Positions 1 through 8,173 of a stretch of 64,000 nt of DNA are shown piece after piece. The translations under genes were made by a program, and so were the position numbers. This DNA comes from Bacillus sp. MM2020_4 (lineage in GTDB: Bacteria > Bacillota > Bacilli > Bacillales > Cytobacillaceae), in the NCBI RefSeq assembly GCF_011250555.1, contig NZ_JAANMZ010000001.1, positions 1-64,000 of the forward strand, read 5' to 3'. The notes under the pieces are model-generated. The model was given only the letters and a program-made list of their open reading frames with translations, was not told the origin of the DNA and ran no database searches. Position 1 is the stretch's first letter. Each line of letters begins with the position of its first letter.

Positions 1-40
1 TTTAAAATTAAAAAATTATGTACAATTTAATTAAATTATG

Positions 41-46
41 TATAAT
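41..46 (+). promoter_or_regulatory. candidate sigma-A -10 box of opp operon
   Basis: A perfect TATAAT lies 48 bases upstream of the oppA start. The region 17 bases further upstream has no good -35 match (best is ATGTAC), and the surrounding DNA is almost pure A/T, so a chance match is possible. The upstream end of the window hides any further regulatory DNA. Confidence 0.3.
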
Positions 47-93
47 AGAGAATGTAGTAATTTTTCAGAATAATAGAAAAGGGAGGTCTACAA

Positions 94-1800
94 GTGAAGA
101 AATCAAAACTTTCACTACTTTTAGTATTATCACTAGTACTAAGCATGTTTCTAGCTGCATGTTCAGGCGGCGACAAAGACACAGGCTCAGACAAACCGAA
201 AGACAAGGGCGGCGATAAAGCTGCAACTGAACAACTTGCCGACAAACAGGAGCTTAATGTTCTGGAGTCTGCCGAGATCCCAACAATGGACAGCGTTATG
301 GGACAAGATACTTTAAGTTTCACAACTTTAAATGCTGTAAACGAAGGTCTTTATCGTTTGGATCAGGACCAAAAAGTTATCCCTGGTGTAGCTGATGGTA
401 TGCCAACTTATAATGATGACAAAACTGTTTTAACTATTAAATTGAAAAAAGATGTAAAATGGTCTAACGGTGACCCTGTTACTGCTAATGACTTTGTGTT
501 TGCATGGCAACGTGCTATCAATCCAGATGTAGCTGCTCCATATGGTGCATACTTCATGGAAGGTAAAATCAAAAATGCATCTGAAATTGTTGCAGGTACT
601 GCAAAGTTAGCAGATTTAGGAATTGTTGCTAAAGATGATAACACTTTGGAAATCACTTTAGTAAGAGCACTTCCATATATTGAATCTTACCTAACATTCC
701 CATTGTTCTATCCACAAAACCAAAAGTATGTTGAAGCAGAAGGCACTAACTATGCAAAAGATGCTTCTCACTTACTTTACAATGGTCCATTCAAAATGAC
801 TAAGTGGGATGGCCCAACAGCTACTGAATGGGTATTAGAAAAAAATGCAGATTATTGGAATGCTAAAGATACTACTTTAGAAAAGATTAATTTTAACGTT
901 TCTAAAGATCCACAAGCTTCAGCAAATGCATACACTGCTGGCGAAGCTGATATTACGCCTAAACTAGCACAAGCTGCCATTCTTTCACAATTTGAGGGTG
1001 CAGAAGATTTAATGCAATACTTAGAGCCATCTATCTGGTGGTTAAAAATGAATGAAAAGAACCCAGCATTGAAAAACGTAAACATCCGTAAAGCAATTGC
1101 CTTAACGGTAGATAAAAAAGCGTTGGTTGAAGATGTACTTGCAAACGGTTCTGTTGCGGCAGATTACCTTGTTCCAAAAGGTTTTTCTTTCAACCCAGTT
1201 GATAATAAGGATTTCCGTGAAACTGCAGGAACTTATTTGAAAACAAACAAAGAAAAAGCTGCAGAACTTTGGAAAAAGGGTCTTGAAGAAACAGGCCTTA
1301 AAGAAGTGAAATTCACTTACGTTGGTCAAGATACTGAAACATCAAAAGTTACTGATGCTTTCATTAAAGACCAATTAGAGAAGAACCTTCCTGGATTAAA
1401 GATTACAATCGAGGCTGTTCCATTCAAAATTCGTATCGCACGTGAAGATGCGGAAGATTATGATCTATTAATGGGTGGTTGGGGACCTGACTATGCAGAC
1501 CCAATGACTTATATGGATCTTTGGGTTACTGGTGGCGGACAAAACCACATGAGCTATGGCAATCCGGAATTTGATAAGCTAATTAAATCAGCTAACGAAG
1601 AACTTGTTGCTGCAGGAAAAGAGCAAGATCGCTGGAAAGCACTTCAAGATGCAGAAAAAATCATGTTAGAGGATGATGCAGCAATTGCACCACTTTACCA
1701 ACGTTCTGTTAACATCTTGATTAATCCTAAAGTAAAAGGATTTGCACACCATGCATTCGGTCCTGACTATAGTTATCAGTGGATTAAAATCACTAAATAA
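94..1800 (+). CDS. oppA: oligopeptide ABC transporter substrate-binding lipoprotein OppA
   Basis: Extracellular peptide receptor of the Opp importer, anchored to the outer face of the membrane and handing oligopeptides to OppBC. The 568-residue protein starts with a basic, hydrophobic signal peptide and an LAAC lipobox with the lipidated cysteine at residue 23, followed by a Gly/Lys/Asp-rich linker and an SBP_bac_5 body containing the typical region around MGGWGPDYADPMTYMD. The start is GTG, with GGGAGGT seven bases upstream. It heads a five-gene operon and is separated from oppB by a hairpin and about 110 bases, as expected for a receptor made in excess. In B. subtilis Opp also imports signalling peptides for sporulation and competence; the same role here is inference. 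Confidence 0.95.
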   Translation: MKKSKLSLLLVLSLVLSMFLAACSGGDKDTGSDKPKDKGGDKAATEQLADKQELNVLESAEIPTMDSVMGQDTLSFTTLNAVNEGLYRLDQDQKVIPGVADGMPTYNDDKTVLTIKLKKDVKWSNGDPVTANDFVFAWQRAINPDVAAPYGAYFMEGKIKNASEIVAGTAKLADLGIVAKDDNTLEITLVRALPYIESYLTFPLFYPQNQKYVEAEGTNYAKDASHLLYNGPFKMTKWDGPTATEWVLEKNADYWNAKDTTLEKINFNVSKDPQASANAYTAGEADITPKLAQAAILSQFEGAEDLMQYLEPSIWWLKMNEKNPALKNVNIRKAIALTVDKKALVEDVLANGSVAADYLVPKGFSFNPVDNKDFRETAGTYLKTNKEKAAELWKKGLEETGLKEVKFTYVGQDTETSKVTDAFIKDQLEKNLPGLKITIEAVPFKIRIAREDAEDYDLLMGGWGPDYADPMTYMDLWVTGGGQNHMSYGNPEFDKLIKSANEELVAAGKEQDRWKALQDAEKIMLEDDAAIAPLYQRSVNILINPKVKGFAHHAFGPDYSYQWIKITK

Positions 1801-1820
1801 TAGCAATTACTAATTAAATA

Positions 1821-1857
1821 AAAAGAGAGTATATTAAAGAAATATACTCTCTTTTTA
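1821..1857 (+). terminator. intra-operon terminator/attenuator between oppA and oppB
   Basis: A perfect 15-base-pair inverted repeat (arm AAAAGAGAGTATATT, five-base loop) ends in a T run, 20 bases after the oppA stop. No promoter is obvious between it and oppB, so it probably terminates part of the transcripts and stabilises the oppA 3' end, giving more OppA than membrane subunits. Confidence 0.85.
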
Positions 1858-1913
1858 CCTGTATCGAAAATGTCGAAAAACGTCGAATATTCAATCAATT
1901 AGGAGGTGTAGGC

Positions 1914-2846
1914 ATGGTAAAATATATATTACAACGTGTTGGCTATATGATCATTACACTATTTATTGTAACAACACTTACATTTTTCCTCATGAAGCTA
2001 ATTCCTGGTAGCCCTTTTAATAACTTCGAAAAGCTCAATGAAGTTCAACGTCAGATCTTGTTGGATAAATATGGCTTGGACGAACCCGTGCCTGTTCAAT
2101 ATTACAATTATATGGTGAACATGGTTAAAGGTGACCTTGGAATCTCCTTTCAGTTTGATAATACCCCTGTAACAGAATTAATTGCTAACCGTATTGGTCC
2201 CTCCGCTCAACTAGGTTTGCAAGCAATGATTGTTGGTGCAATATTAGGTATTTTCTTGGGTGTAATAGCTGCCTTAAAGCAAAATACATGGGTGGATTAC
2301 GGTTCTACATTTATTGCGGTAGTAGGGAAGTCAGTTCCTTCATTTATCTTTGCTGGATTGCTCCAGTATTACGTCTCGGTTAAATTAGGATGGCTGCCTG
2401 TTATGTTATGGAAAGGACCAGAATATACAATCCTTCCGACCATTGCATTAGCTATGTTTCCGATATCAATTGCTGCGCGGTTTATGCGTACTGAAATGAT
2501 TGAGGTATTAGGGTCCGACTATATTACCCTTGCAAGAGCTAAGGGAGCAAGCCGCTGGCAAATTAGTATTAAACATGCATTAAGGAACGCCTTAATTCCT
2601 GTTGTAACTGTCCTTGGGCCATTGGCGGTAAGTTTAATGACTGGCTCTCTAGTTATTGAGCAAATTTTCGGAATCCCTGGATTAGGTGAGCAATTTGTTA
2701 AATCAATTAACATGAATGACTACCCCGTTATTATGGGAACGAATATTTTATTTGCGGTTTTATTTGTAGTAGTAATCTTGATTGTTGATATTCTATATGG
2801 AATTATCGACCCACGTATTCGGATATCGGGGGGGAAAGCTAAATGA
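1914..2846 (+). CDS. oppB: oligopeptide ABC transporter permease OppB
   Basis: Inner-membrane permease subunit pairing with OppC to form the peptide channel. The 310-residue protein has an N-terminal membrane segment (about residues 9-30), an extracellular loop, and a BPD_transp_1 domain with five further hydrophobic segments. The EAA-type cytoplasmic loop that docks the ATPases reads DYITLARAKGASRWQI near residues 203-218. AGGAGGTG lies just upstream of the ATG. The stop overlaps the oppC start by four bases (ATGA), so translation is probably coupled. Length and motifs are normal for the family. Confidence 0.95.
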   Translation: MVKYILQRVGYMIITLFIVTTLTFFLMKLIPGSPFNNFEKLNEVQRQILLDKYGLDEPVPVQYYNYMVNMVKGDLGISFQFDNTPVTELIANRIGPSAQLGLQAMIVGAILGIFLGVIAALKQNTWVDYGSTFIAVVGKSVPSFIFAGLLQYYVSVKLGWLPVMLWKGPEYTILPTIALAMFPISIAARFMRTEMIEVLGSDYITLARAKGASRWQISIKHALRNALIPVVTVLGPLAVSLMTGSLVIEQIFGIPGLGEQFVKSINMNDYPVIMGTNILFAVLFVVVILIVDILYGIIDPRIRISGGKAK

Positions 2847-3871
2847 GCAACAAAGAAACGACCATTTCAAAGGATATGTTTGCTCCTGCCCATATTGACC
2901 CATCCAAGAGTGAAAAAATTTCTAAACCAAGTTTAAACTTTTGGCAGGATTCATGGCTAAGGGTTCGGAAAAATAAAGGTGCAGTTGTAAGCATGGTGAT
3001 TCTTGTTATTTTAATATTAATGGCATTTGTTGGCCCATTGATTACACCATATGCATTTGATACACAGAACACTAAACATAATAACCTGCCACCTCGTATA
3101 CAGGGCATTGAAAATGTTCACTGGCTACCATTTGATGGTACTTTAACAAGGAGAGATGGGACAGAGTACAATGCGTACGAAGTACGAAAGGTTGATGCAT
3201 ATTATTGGTTTGGAACTGATAATTTAGGCCGGGACCAATTTGCACGTATTTGGAAAGGTACACAGGTATCGTTATTCATTGCTTTCATGGCCGCTTTAGT
3301 TGATATGGCCATAGGAGTCGCATATGGAGCTATTTCTGGCTATTTGGGAGGCCGTGTTGATGGTGTCATGCAACGTATTATAGAGGTTATTGTGGGTATA
3401 CCAAACCTTATAGTCGTTGTTTTGATGATTCTAGTGTTAAAGCCGGGGATTATTCCGATTATTATTGCTTTAACAATCACAGGCTGGACAAGTATGGCTC
3501 GCGTTGTTCGAGCACAAGTATTGAAATTTAAAGGTCAAGAATTTGTATTGGCCGCAAAAACATTAGGGGCAGCGAATTCTTCTATCATTTTTAAGCATAT
3601 GATTCCGAATATGTTTGGGGTCATCATTATTAACACGATGTTTTCCATTCCAAATGCTATTTTCTTTGAAGCATTTCTAAGCTTTATTGGTTTGGGTTTA
3701 CAAGAACCGAATGCATCTTTGGGTACATTGGTAAACAGCGGATTTAAATCGATGATAGCTTTTCCATATCAAATGATAATTCCTTCCATTATGATTGCAT
3801 TAATCATGGTATGTTTTAACTTAGTTGCTGATGGATTACGCGATGCGCTTGATCCAAAAATGCGCGATTAG
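2843..3871 (+). CDS. oppC: oligopeptide ABC transporter permease OppC
   Basis: Second permease of the Opp complex. The 342-residue protein has an N-terminal cytoplasmic stretch with the OppC_N pattern, a first membrane helix at about residues 49-70, a long external loop containing WFGTDNLGRDQFARIW (the conserved OppC/DppC signature), then a BPD_transp_1 domain with the EAA loop at EFVLAAKTLGAANSSIIF. Its ATG overlaps the oppB stop and the oppD start follows 17 bases after its own stop. The external loop carries a segment of about 40 residues between residues 75 and 120, as seen in other Bacillus OppC proteins. Confidence 0.95.
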   Translation: MSNKETTISKDMFAPAHIDPSKSEKISKPSLNFWQDSWLRVRKNKGAVVSMVILVILILMAFVGPLITPYAFDTQNTKHNNLPPRIQGIENVHWLPFDGTLTRRDGTEYNAYEVRKVDAYYWFGTDNLGRDQFARIWKGTQVSLFIAFMAALVDMAIGVAYGAISGYLGGRVDGVMQRIIEVIVGIPNLIVVVLMILVLKPGIIPIIIALTITGWTSMARVVRAQVLKFKGQEFVLAAKTLGAANSSIIFKHMIPNMFGVIIINTMFSIPNAIFFEAFLSFIGLGLQEPNASLGTLVNSGFKSMIAFPYQMIIPSIMIALIMVCFNLVADGLRDALDPKMRD

Positions 3872-3888
3872 AAGGTAGGTGAAGTAAA

Positions 3889-4995
3889 ATGGAGAAAATT
3901 TTACAAGTAAAAGATTTAAATATTTCGTTCCATACCTTTGGCGGTGAAGTAAAAGCGATCCGTGGGGTAAACTTTGATTTATATAAAGGTGAAACTTTAG
4001 CAATCGTTGGCGAATCTGGTTCTGGAAAATCGGTTACAACAAAATCAATCATGCGCTTACTTCCGGAACATAATTCAGAGATAAAAAGTGGCGAGATTCT
4101 TTTTGCAGGAAAAGACCTTACAAAGCTGTCGGATAAACAAATGCAAAAAATCCGTGGCCATGATATCTCGATGATCTTTCAGGATCCAATGACCTCATTA
4201 AATCCAACGATGAAAATTGGAAACCAAATTATGGAGCCGCTAATAAAGCATCAACATATGAGCAAGCATACTGCAAAAGAAAGAGCACTTGAATTATTAA
4301 AACTTGTTGGAATACCAAAACCGGAGATTCGGATTAATCAATATCCACATCAATTTTCCGGTGGGATGAGACAACGGGTCGTTATCGCCATTGCTTTAGC
4401 TTGTAATCCTAAAGTACTTATCGCGGATGAACCAACTACGGCACTTGATGTAACGATTCAGGCGCAAATTTTAGAGTTAATGAAGGATTTGCAGAAGAAA
4501 ATTGATACTTCAATTATATTTATCACACATGACCTTGGTGTAGTTGCTAATGTTGCCGACCGTGTAGCCGTTATGTATGGTGGAAAAATTGTGGAAATGG
4601 GGACAGCGGACGAAATTTTTTATAATCCACAGCATCCATACACATGGGGATTAATTAGTTCAATGCCTGATATGGATACAGATGATGAGGAATTGTTCTC
4701 TATTCCAGGTACGCCGCCTGATTTATTGGATCCGCCGAAGGGTGATGCATTTGCTCCACGAAACCCATTTGTAATGAAAATAGATTTAGAACAAGAACCA
4801 CCATTCTTCAAAGTTTCGGATACACATTATGCAGCAACATGGTTACTGCATCCGGATGCACCAAAGGTCGAACCGCCAGCTGCGGTTAAAAGACGTCATA
4901 TTCAATATGCAGGAAATACCGGCTCAACTTCAAAAGAAAATTTATTAGAGAAGACAGGTCAAAGTCAATTCCCTGGGAAGAAGGAGGGAAAATAA
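3889..4995 (+). CDS. oppD: oligopeptide ABC transporter ATPase OppD
   Basis: Cytoplasmic ATPase that energises peptide import with OppF. Walker A GESGSGKS is at residues 41-48, the ABC signature is FSGGMRQR, Walker B is VLIADEPTTALD, and the H-loop reads FITHDLG. The C-terminal oligo_HPY extension starts near PGTPPDLLDPP. In many OppD/DppD proteins this extension holds a cysteine cluster for a 4Fe-4S centre; here the equivalent stretch (FAPRNPF to HYAATWL) has no cysteine. At 368 residues it is slightly long because of a Lys/Gly-rich tail ending at the oppF start: the stop codon and the oppF ATG are directly adjacent. Confidence 0.94.
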   Translation: MEKILQVKDLNISFHTFGGEVKAIRGVNFDLYKGETLAIVGESGSGKSVTTKSIMRLLPEHNSEIKSGEILFAGKDLTKLSDKQMQKIRGHDISMIFQDPMTSLNPTMKIGNQIMEPLIKHQHMSKHTAKERALELLKLVGIPKPEIRINQYPHQFSGGMRQRVVIAIALACNPKVLIADEPTTALDVTIQAQILELMKDLQKKIDTSIIFITHDLGVVANVADRVAVMYGGKIVEMGTADEIFYNPQHPYTWGLISSMPDMDTDDEELFSIPGTPPDLLDPPKGDAFAPRNPFVMKIDLEQEPPFFKVSDTHYAATWLLHPDAPKVEPPAAVKRRHIQYAGNTGSTSKENLLEKTGQSQFPGKKEGK

Positions 4996-5934
4996 ATGGC
5001 GCAACGAGAAAAATTACTTGAAATAAAAAACTTAAAGCAATACTTTAATGAAGGAAAAGTAAACGAAGTAAAGGCAGTGGATAACGTCTCTTTTGAAATA
5101 TTTAAAGGTGAGGTTATGGGACTAGTTGGTGAGTCTGGCTGTGGAAAGTCCACAACAGGCCGTACCATAATAAGATTGTACGATGCAACTGGTGGAGAAG
5201 TGCTGTATAACGGTGTCAATGTCCATGGTAAAAAGTCAAAAAAACAATTAAAAGACTTTAATCGTAAAATGCAAATGATTTTCCAAGACCCGTACGCTTC
5301 CTTAAATCCAAGATTAAAAATTGCCGATGTTATTGCCGAGGGAATCGATATTCACGGATTGGCAAACTCAAAAAAAGAACGAATGGAACAAGTATATGAG
5401 CTGTTAGAAACCGTTGGTTTAAACAGGGAACACGCAAACCGCTATCCACATGAATTCAGTGGTGGTCAACGGCAGCGGATTGGTATTGCGCGTGCACTTG
5501 CTGTCCAACCTGAATTTATTATTGCCGATGAGCCGATTTCGGCGTTGGATGTTTCAATCCAAGCTCAGGTTGTTAACTTAATGAAAAAGCTGCAAAAAGA
5601 GAAAAACTTAACCTATTTGTTCATTGCCCATGACCTTTCAATGGTTAAATATATAAGTGATCGGATTGGCGTTATGTATTTTGGGAAAATGGTCGAGCTT
5701 GCACCAGCTGATGAGCTTTATAAAAACCCACTACATCCCTATACGCAGTCACTTTTATCGGCGATTCCCGCTCCAGATCCAATTAGTGAGCGGACACGAA
5801 AACGTAAATCCTATGATCCGGCATCTCATAATTATGCTGATAACGAATCAATTGAATTTAGAGAAGTTACCCCAGGACATTTTGTCCTTTGTTCGGAAAA
5901 AGAATATAAGCAATATCAGGCACAATCGAAATAA
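4996..5934 (+). CDS. oppF: oligopeptide ABC transporter ATPase OppF
   Basis: Partner ATPase of OppD. The 312-residue protein has Walker A GESGCGKS near residue 41, signature FSGGQRQR, Walker B FIIADEPISALD, and an H-loop in FIAHDLS. The C-terminus (SYDPASHNYADN, then PGHFVLCSEKEYKQY) has the short tail typical of Firmicute OppF. It is the last gene of the operon, directly abutting oppD and followed within ten bases by a strong terminator. The GGAGGG ribosome binding site lies inside the last codons of oppD. Confidence 0.94.
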   Translation: MAQREKLLEIKNLKQYFNEGKVNEVKAVDNVSFEIFKGEVMGLVGESGCGKSTTGRTIIRLYDATGGEVLYNGVNVHGKKSKKQLKDFNRKMQMIFQDPYASLNPRLKIADVIAEGIDIHGLANSKKERMEQVYELLETVGLNREHANRYPHEFSGGQRQRIGIARALAVQPEFIIADEPISALDVSIQAQVVNLMKKLQKEKNLTYLFIAHDLSMVKYISDRIGVMYFGKMVELAPADELYKNPLHPYTQSLLSAIPAPDPISERTRKRKSYDPASHNYADNESIEFREVTPGHFVLCSEKEYKQYQAQSK

Positions 5935-5941
5935 TAATAAA

Positions 5942-5974
5942 AAAACGATCTCACTTTTTGAGATCGTTTTTTTT
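5942..5974 (+). terminator. opp operon terminator
   Basis: A 12-base-pair perfect stem (arm AAAACGATCTCA, loop CTTTT) followed by a run of eight T lies eight bases after the oppF stop. The A run on the other side also makes it a usable terminator for the convergent small gene ending at 5984. Confidence 0.92.
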
Positions 5975-5983
5975 AATTCACTT

Positions 5984-6169
5984 TTACTTTCTATTCCCGC
6001 CAACAGTTTTCCAGCCTGTACGATATTTTGCACCTTCATCTGTAAATTCGGTTCGACGTTTACCACCGAAGATCTTTTCGCCAATGCCGTTAGAGATCCC
6101 ACCCATAAAGGCAGTCAACCCAATGATTAGCAGTGCAACCATAGTTAAATCCGCTATGTAAGCCATCAT
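5984..6169 (-). CDS. small single-span membrane protein, function unknown
   Basis: A 61-residue protein starting MMAYIADLTM with one hydrophobic segment (about residues 8-26) followed by a basic, hydrophilic tail containing IGEKIFGGKRRTEFTDEG. The start is well supported: GGAGGGG lies seven bases before the ATG pair. It is transcribed towards oppF and shares the bidirectional opp terminator. I do not recognise the family. The small size and N-terminal anchor would fit a membrane peptide that interacts with a larger complex, but that is speculation. Confidence 0.65.
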   Translation of the reverse strand: MMAYIADLTMVALLIIGLTAFMGGISNGIGEKIFGGKRRTEFTDEGAKYRTGWKTVGGNRK

Positions 6170-6752
6170 GATAAAAACCCCTCCGTTTTAACTAATCAGA
6201 ATACTCATCATGCTAAATTAAATATCCCCTTAGCTTTATTTTAAAAGAACTGATGACTTATTGAAAGAGGAAAATAGTGATTCTATCATAAAGTTTTCTA
6301 AAATAATGAATGCGTTTTCAATGGGAGTTTTTAATTGAGAATGAAGGTACTAAACTGGTAAGAATCTGAGGGTACAATCAAGTAATGCAATGAGGAACAT
6401 ATTATTTTAAAAAAGCACCCTCAAAAAAGGCTCCGGTAAAAACGAATCTTTTAGAAAAGATAGAAATGTTAATGAAATGTTTTACGATGAAATGGTACTA
6501 ATTTATGAAACTTTTTGAGGAATCATTCGTCTAATATAATGTAACTAAAAAAATGATATATATTAGCCGATCAATAATTTTTGAAAAAAGGATACCTTTT
6601 TTAGAAACAGTGGTGTATAATTGATGATATAAATTACTTATTTATAATAATTTTAATTTAGAAAGTTTAATCCTTCACAATTGCATGTTTCAAATCCATT
6701 ATATAGGGTATTAATAACATAAATCGTAAATAAATGAGGAGTGTGAATAACG
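6170..6752. other. 583-base intergenic region, spx upstream DNA
   Basis: Very AT-rich DNA without a credible ORF in either strand. In B. subtilis the gene yjbC sits directly before spx; no trace of it is visible here. The interval holds an ECF-type promoter (6506-6531), a TATAAT at 6535-6540 and another at 6616-6621 without convincing -35 boxes, and a spx leader of roughly 130-215 bases depending on the start site used. Confidence 0.6.
6506..6531 (+). promoter_or_regulatory. ECF sigma factor (SigM/W/X-type) promoter upstream of spx
   Basis: TGAAAC followed by exactly 16 bases and CGTC matches the Bacillus ECF promoter pattern. In B. subtilis the yjbC-spx transcript is known to be started by ECF sigma factors, so the placement fits. 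It would place spx under cell-envelope stress control. The start site is predicted near 6538. Confidence 0.65.
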
Positions 6753-7148
6753 ATGGTAACACTATACACTTCACCAAGTTGTACATCATGTAGAAAAGCT
6801 AAGTCATGGTTGGAAGAACATGAAATCCCATACACTGAAAGAAATATTTTCTCTGAACCATTATCAATGGAGGAAATTAAAGAGATACTTCGTATGACGG
6901 AAGATGGCACTGATGAAATCATTTCCACCAGATCAAAAACGTTCCAAAAACTAGATGTCAATTTAGATTCAATGCCGCTGCAAGATTTATTCCGCTTGAT
7001 TAAAGATAATCCAGGGCTATTACGGCGTCCAATCATCATTGATGAAAAACGATTACAGGTTGGATATAATGAAGATGAAATTAGACGATTCCTGCCAAGA
7101 CGTGTGAGAACGTTCCAATTGCGCGAAGCACAACGTATGGTAAATTAA
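6753..7148 (+). CDS. spx: transcriptional regulator Spx
   Basis: Global regulator of the thiol/disulfide stress response that binds the C-terminal domain of the RNA polymerase alpha subunit. The 131-residue ArsC/Spx-family protein has the redox switch C10-T-S-C13 and the glycine at residue 52 that B. subtilis Spx needs for the alpha contact. GAGGAGTGTG precedes the ATG. It sits beside mecA and in the same block as spxH (yjbH), whose product delivers Spx to ClpXP. The B. subtilis upstream partner yjbC is absent. The last residues (QRMVN) match the degron-bearing tail of Spx rather than ArsC reductases. Confidence 0.96.
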   Translation: MVTLYTSPSCTSCRKAKSWLEEHEIPYTERNIFSEPLSMEEIKEILRMTEDGTDEIISTRSKTFQKLDVNLDSMPLQDLFRLIKDNPGLLRRPIIIDEKRLQVGYNEDEIRRFLPRRVRTFQLREAQRMVN

Positions 7149-7150
7149 AT

Positions 7151-7182
7151 AAAAAGACCTTCTAAACGGAGGTCTTTTTTTG
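7151..7182 (+). terminator. spx terminator
   Basis: A stem of AAAAGACCT with AGGTCTTTT and a seven-T tail lies just after the spx stop. Confidence 0.88.
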
Positions 7183-7426
7183 TACAGTGGCAGAATATTT
7201 GTGGATTGGGATTCATTTTGCTACAATAAATAGAATACCTTAATAATAACCAATAGGCATTATAATGGTTTTTTAGATTTTCGCTTTTTTTATTTCCCTT
7301 ATTAGTACTTTTGTCATAAAATGAAAGTACAAGATTATTTGCTTTTTTAGAGGTAATTTTTCATTGGATGATCTGCTTGGGGGTATTTAGTCCCTTCAAT
7401 ATGGAAAATGGAAGGGAGAGGTAATG

Positions 7427-8098
7427 ATGGAGATTGAACGCATAAATGAGAATACTGTGAAATTCTACATTTCCTACGGTGATATTGAAGAAAGAGGCTT
7501 TGATCGCGAGGAAATTTGGTACAATCGGGAACGCAGTGAAGAACTCTTTTGGGAGATGATGGATGAGGTTCATGGTGAAGAGGATTTCGTTGCCGAAGGT
7601 CCACTATGGATTCAAGTTCAAGCACTTGATAAGGGTTTAGAGGTTCTTGTCACTAAAGCGCAATTGTCGAAAGATGGTCAAAAGTTTGAGCTCCCTATTC
7701 CAACTGATAAATTAAAAGATGTTCCTGTTGATGATAAAATCGAAGAGCTCTTGGATCAGCATTTTAACCCAAATCATCCTGCTGATGATGACCTGTTGAT
7801 TGAGGAAGAAGCATTAGAATTCCTCCTTGCTTTTAAAGATTTCGAAGATGTTATCAGTTTATCGAATCGGGCAGGTTTAGATGATCTAGTGACCAAACTT
7901 TATCACTTTGAAGGTAAATATTATTTATATATAGAATTTCCGGAAGATTTATTTGAAGAAGAAGAAATTGACGATCTCCTTAGTGTATTGCTCGAATACG
8001 GGTATGAAACACAACTAACCATTCATCGGGTACATGAATATGGAAAAGAAATTATTTCAAACGATGTTTTTGAAGAGTTGCGAAAATATTTTAGATAA
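7427..8098 (+). CDS. mecA: adaptor protein MecA
   Basis: Adaptor that presents ComK, unfolded proteins and other substrates to ClpCP. The protein begins MEIERINENTVKFYISYGDIEERGF, close to B. subtilis MecA as I recall it, has an acidic linker (residues about 85-115), and a C-terminal ClpC-binding domain with repeated acidic/aromatic patterns (LYIEFPEDLFEEEEIDDL). Two adjacent ATG codons exist; the second gives the conserved MEIER start and is chosen, with GGGAGAGG upstream. The gene is monocistronic between terminators. A second ORF-free stretch of about 240 bases precedes it. Confidence 0.95.
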   Translation: MEIERINENTVKFYISYGDIEERGFDREEIWYNRERSEELFWEMMDEVHGEEDFVAEGPLWIQVQALDKGLEVLVTKAQLSKDGQKFELPIPTDKLKDVPVDDKIEELLDQHFNPNHPADDDLLIEEEALEFLLAFKDFEDVISLSNRAGLDDLVTKLYHFEGKYYLYIEFPEDLFEEEEIDDLLSVLLEYGYETQLTIHRVHEYGKEIISNDVFEELRKYFR

Positions 8099-8104
8099 TA
8101 AGTT

Positions 8105-8134
8105 TACCGATTTCATTTTGAAATCGGTATTTTA
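8105..8134 (+). terminator. mecA terminator
   Basis: Nine-base-pair stem TACCGATTT / AAATCGGTA with loop CATTTTG and a TTTTAA tail, directly after the mecA stop. Confidence 0.85.
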
Positions 8135-8173
8135 ATATTATTCTTACTATGAAAAATTTGGCAGGTGAGTCCT

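Noticed and set aside
6170-6500. Remnant of yjbC upstream of spx
   Set aside because: No frame resembles an acetyltransferase; the region is AT-rich with many stops.
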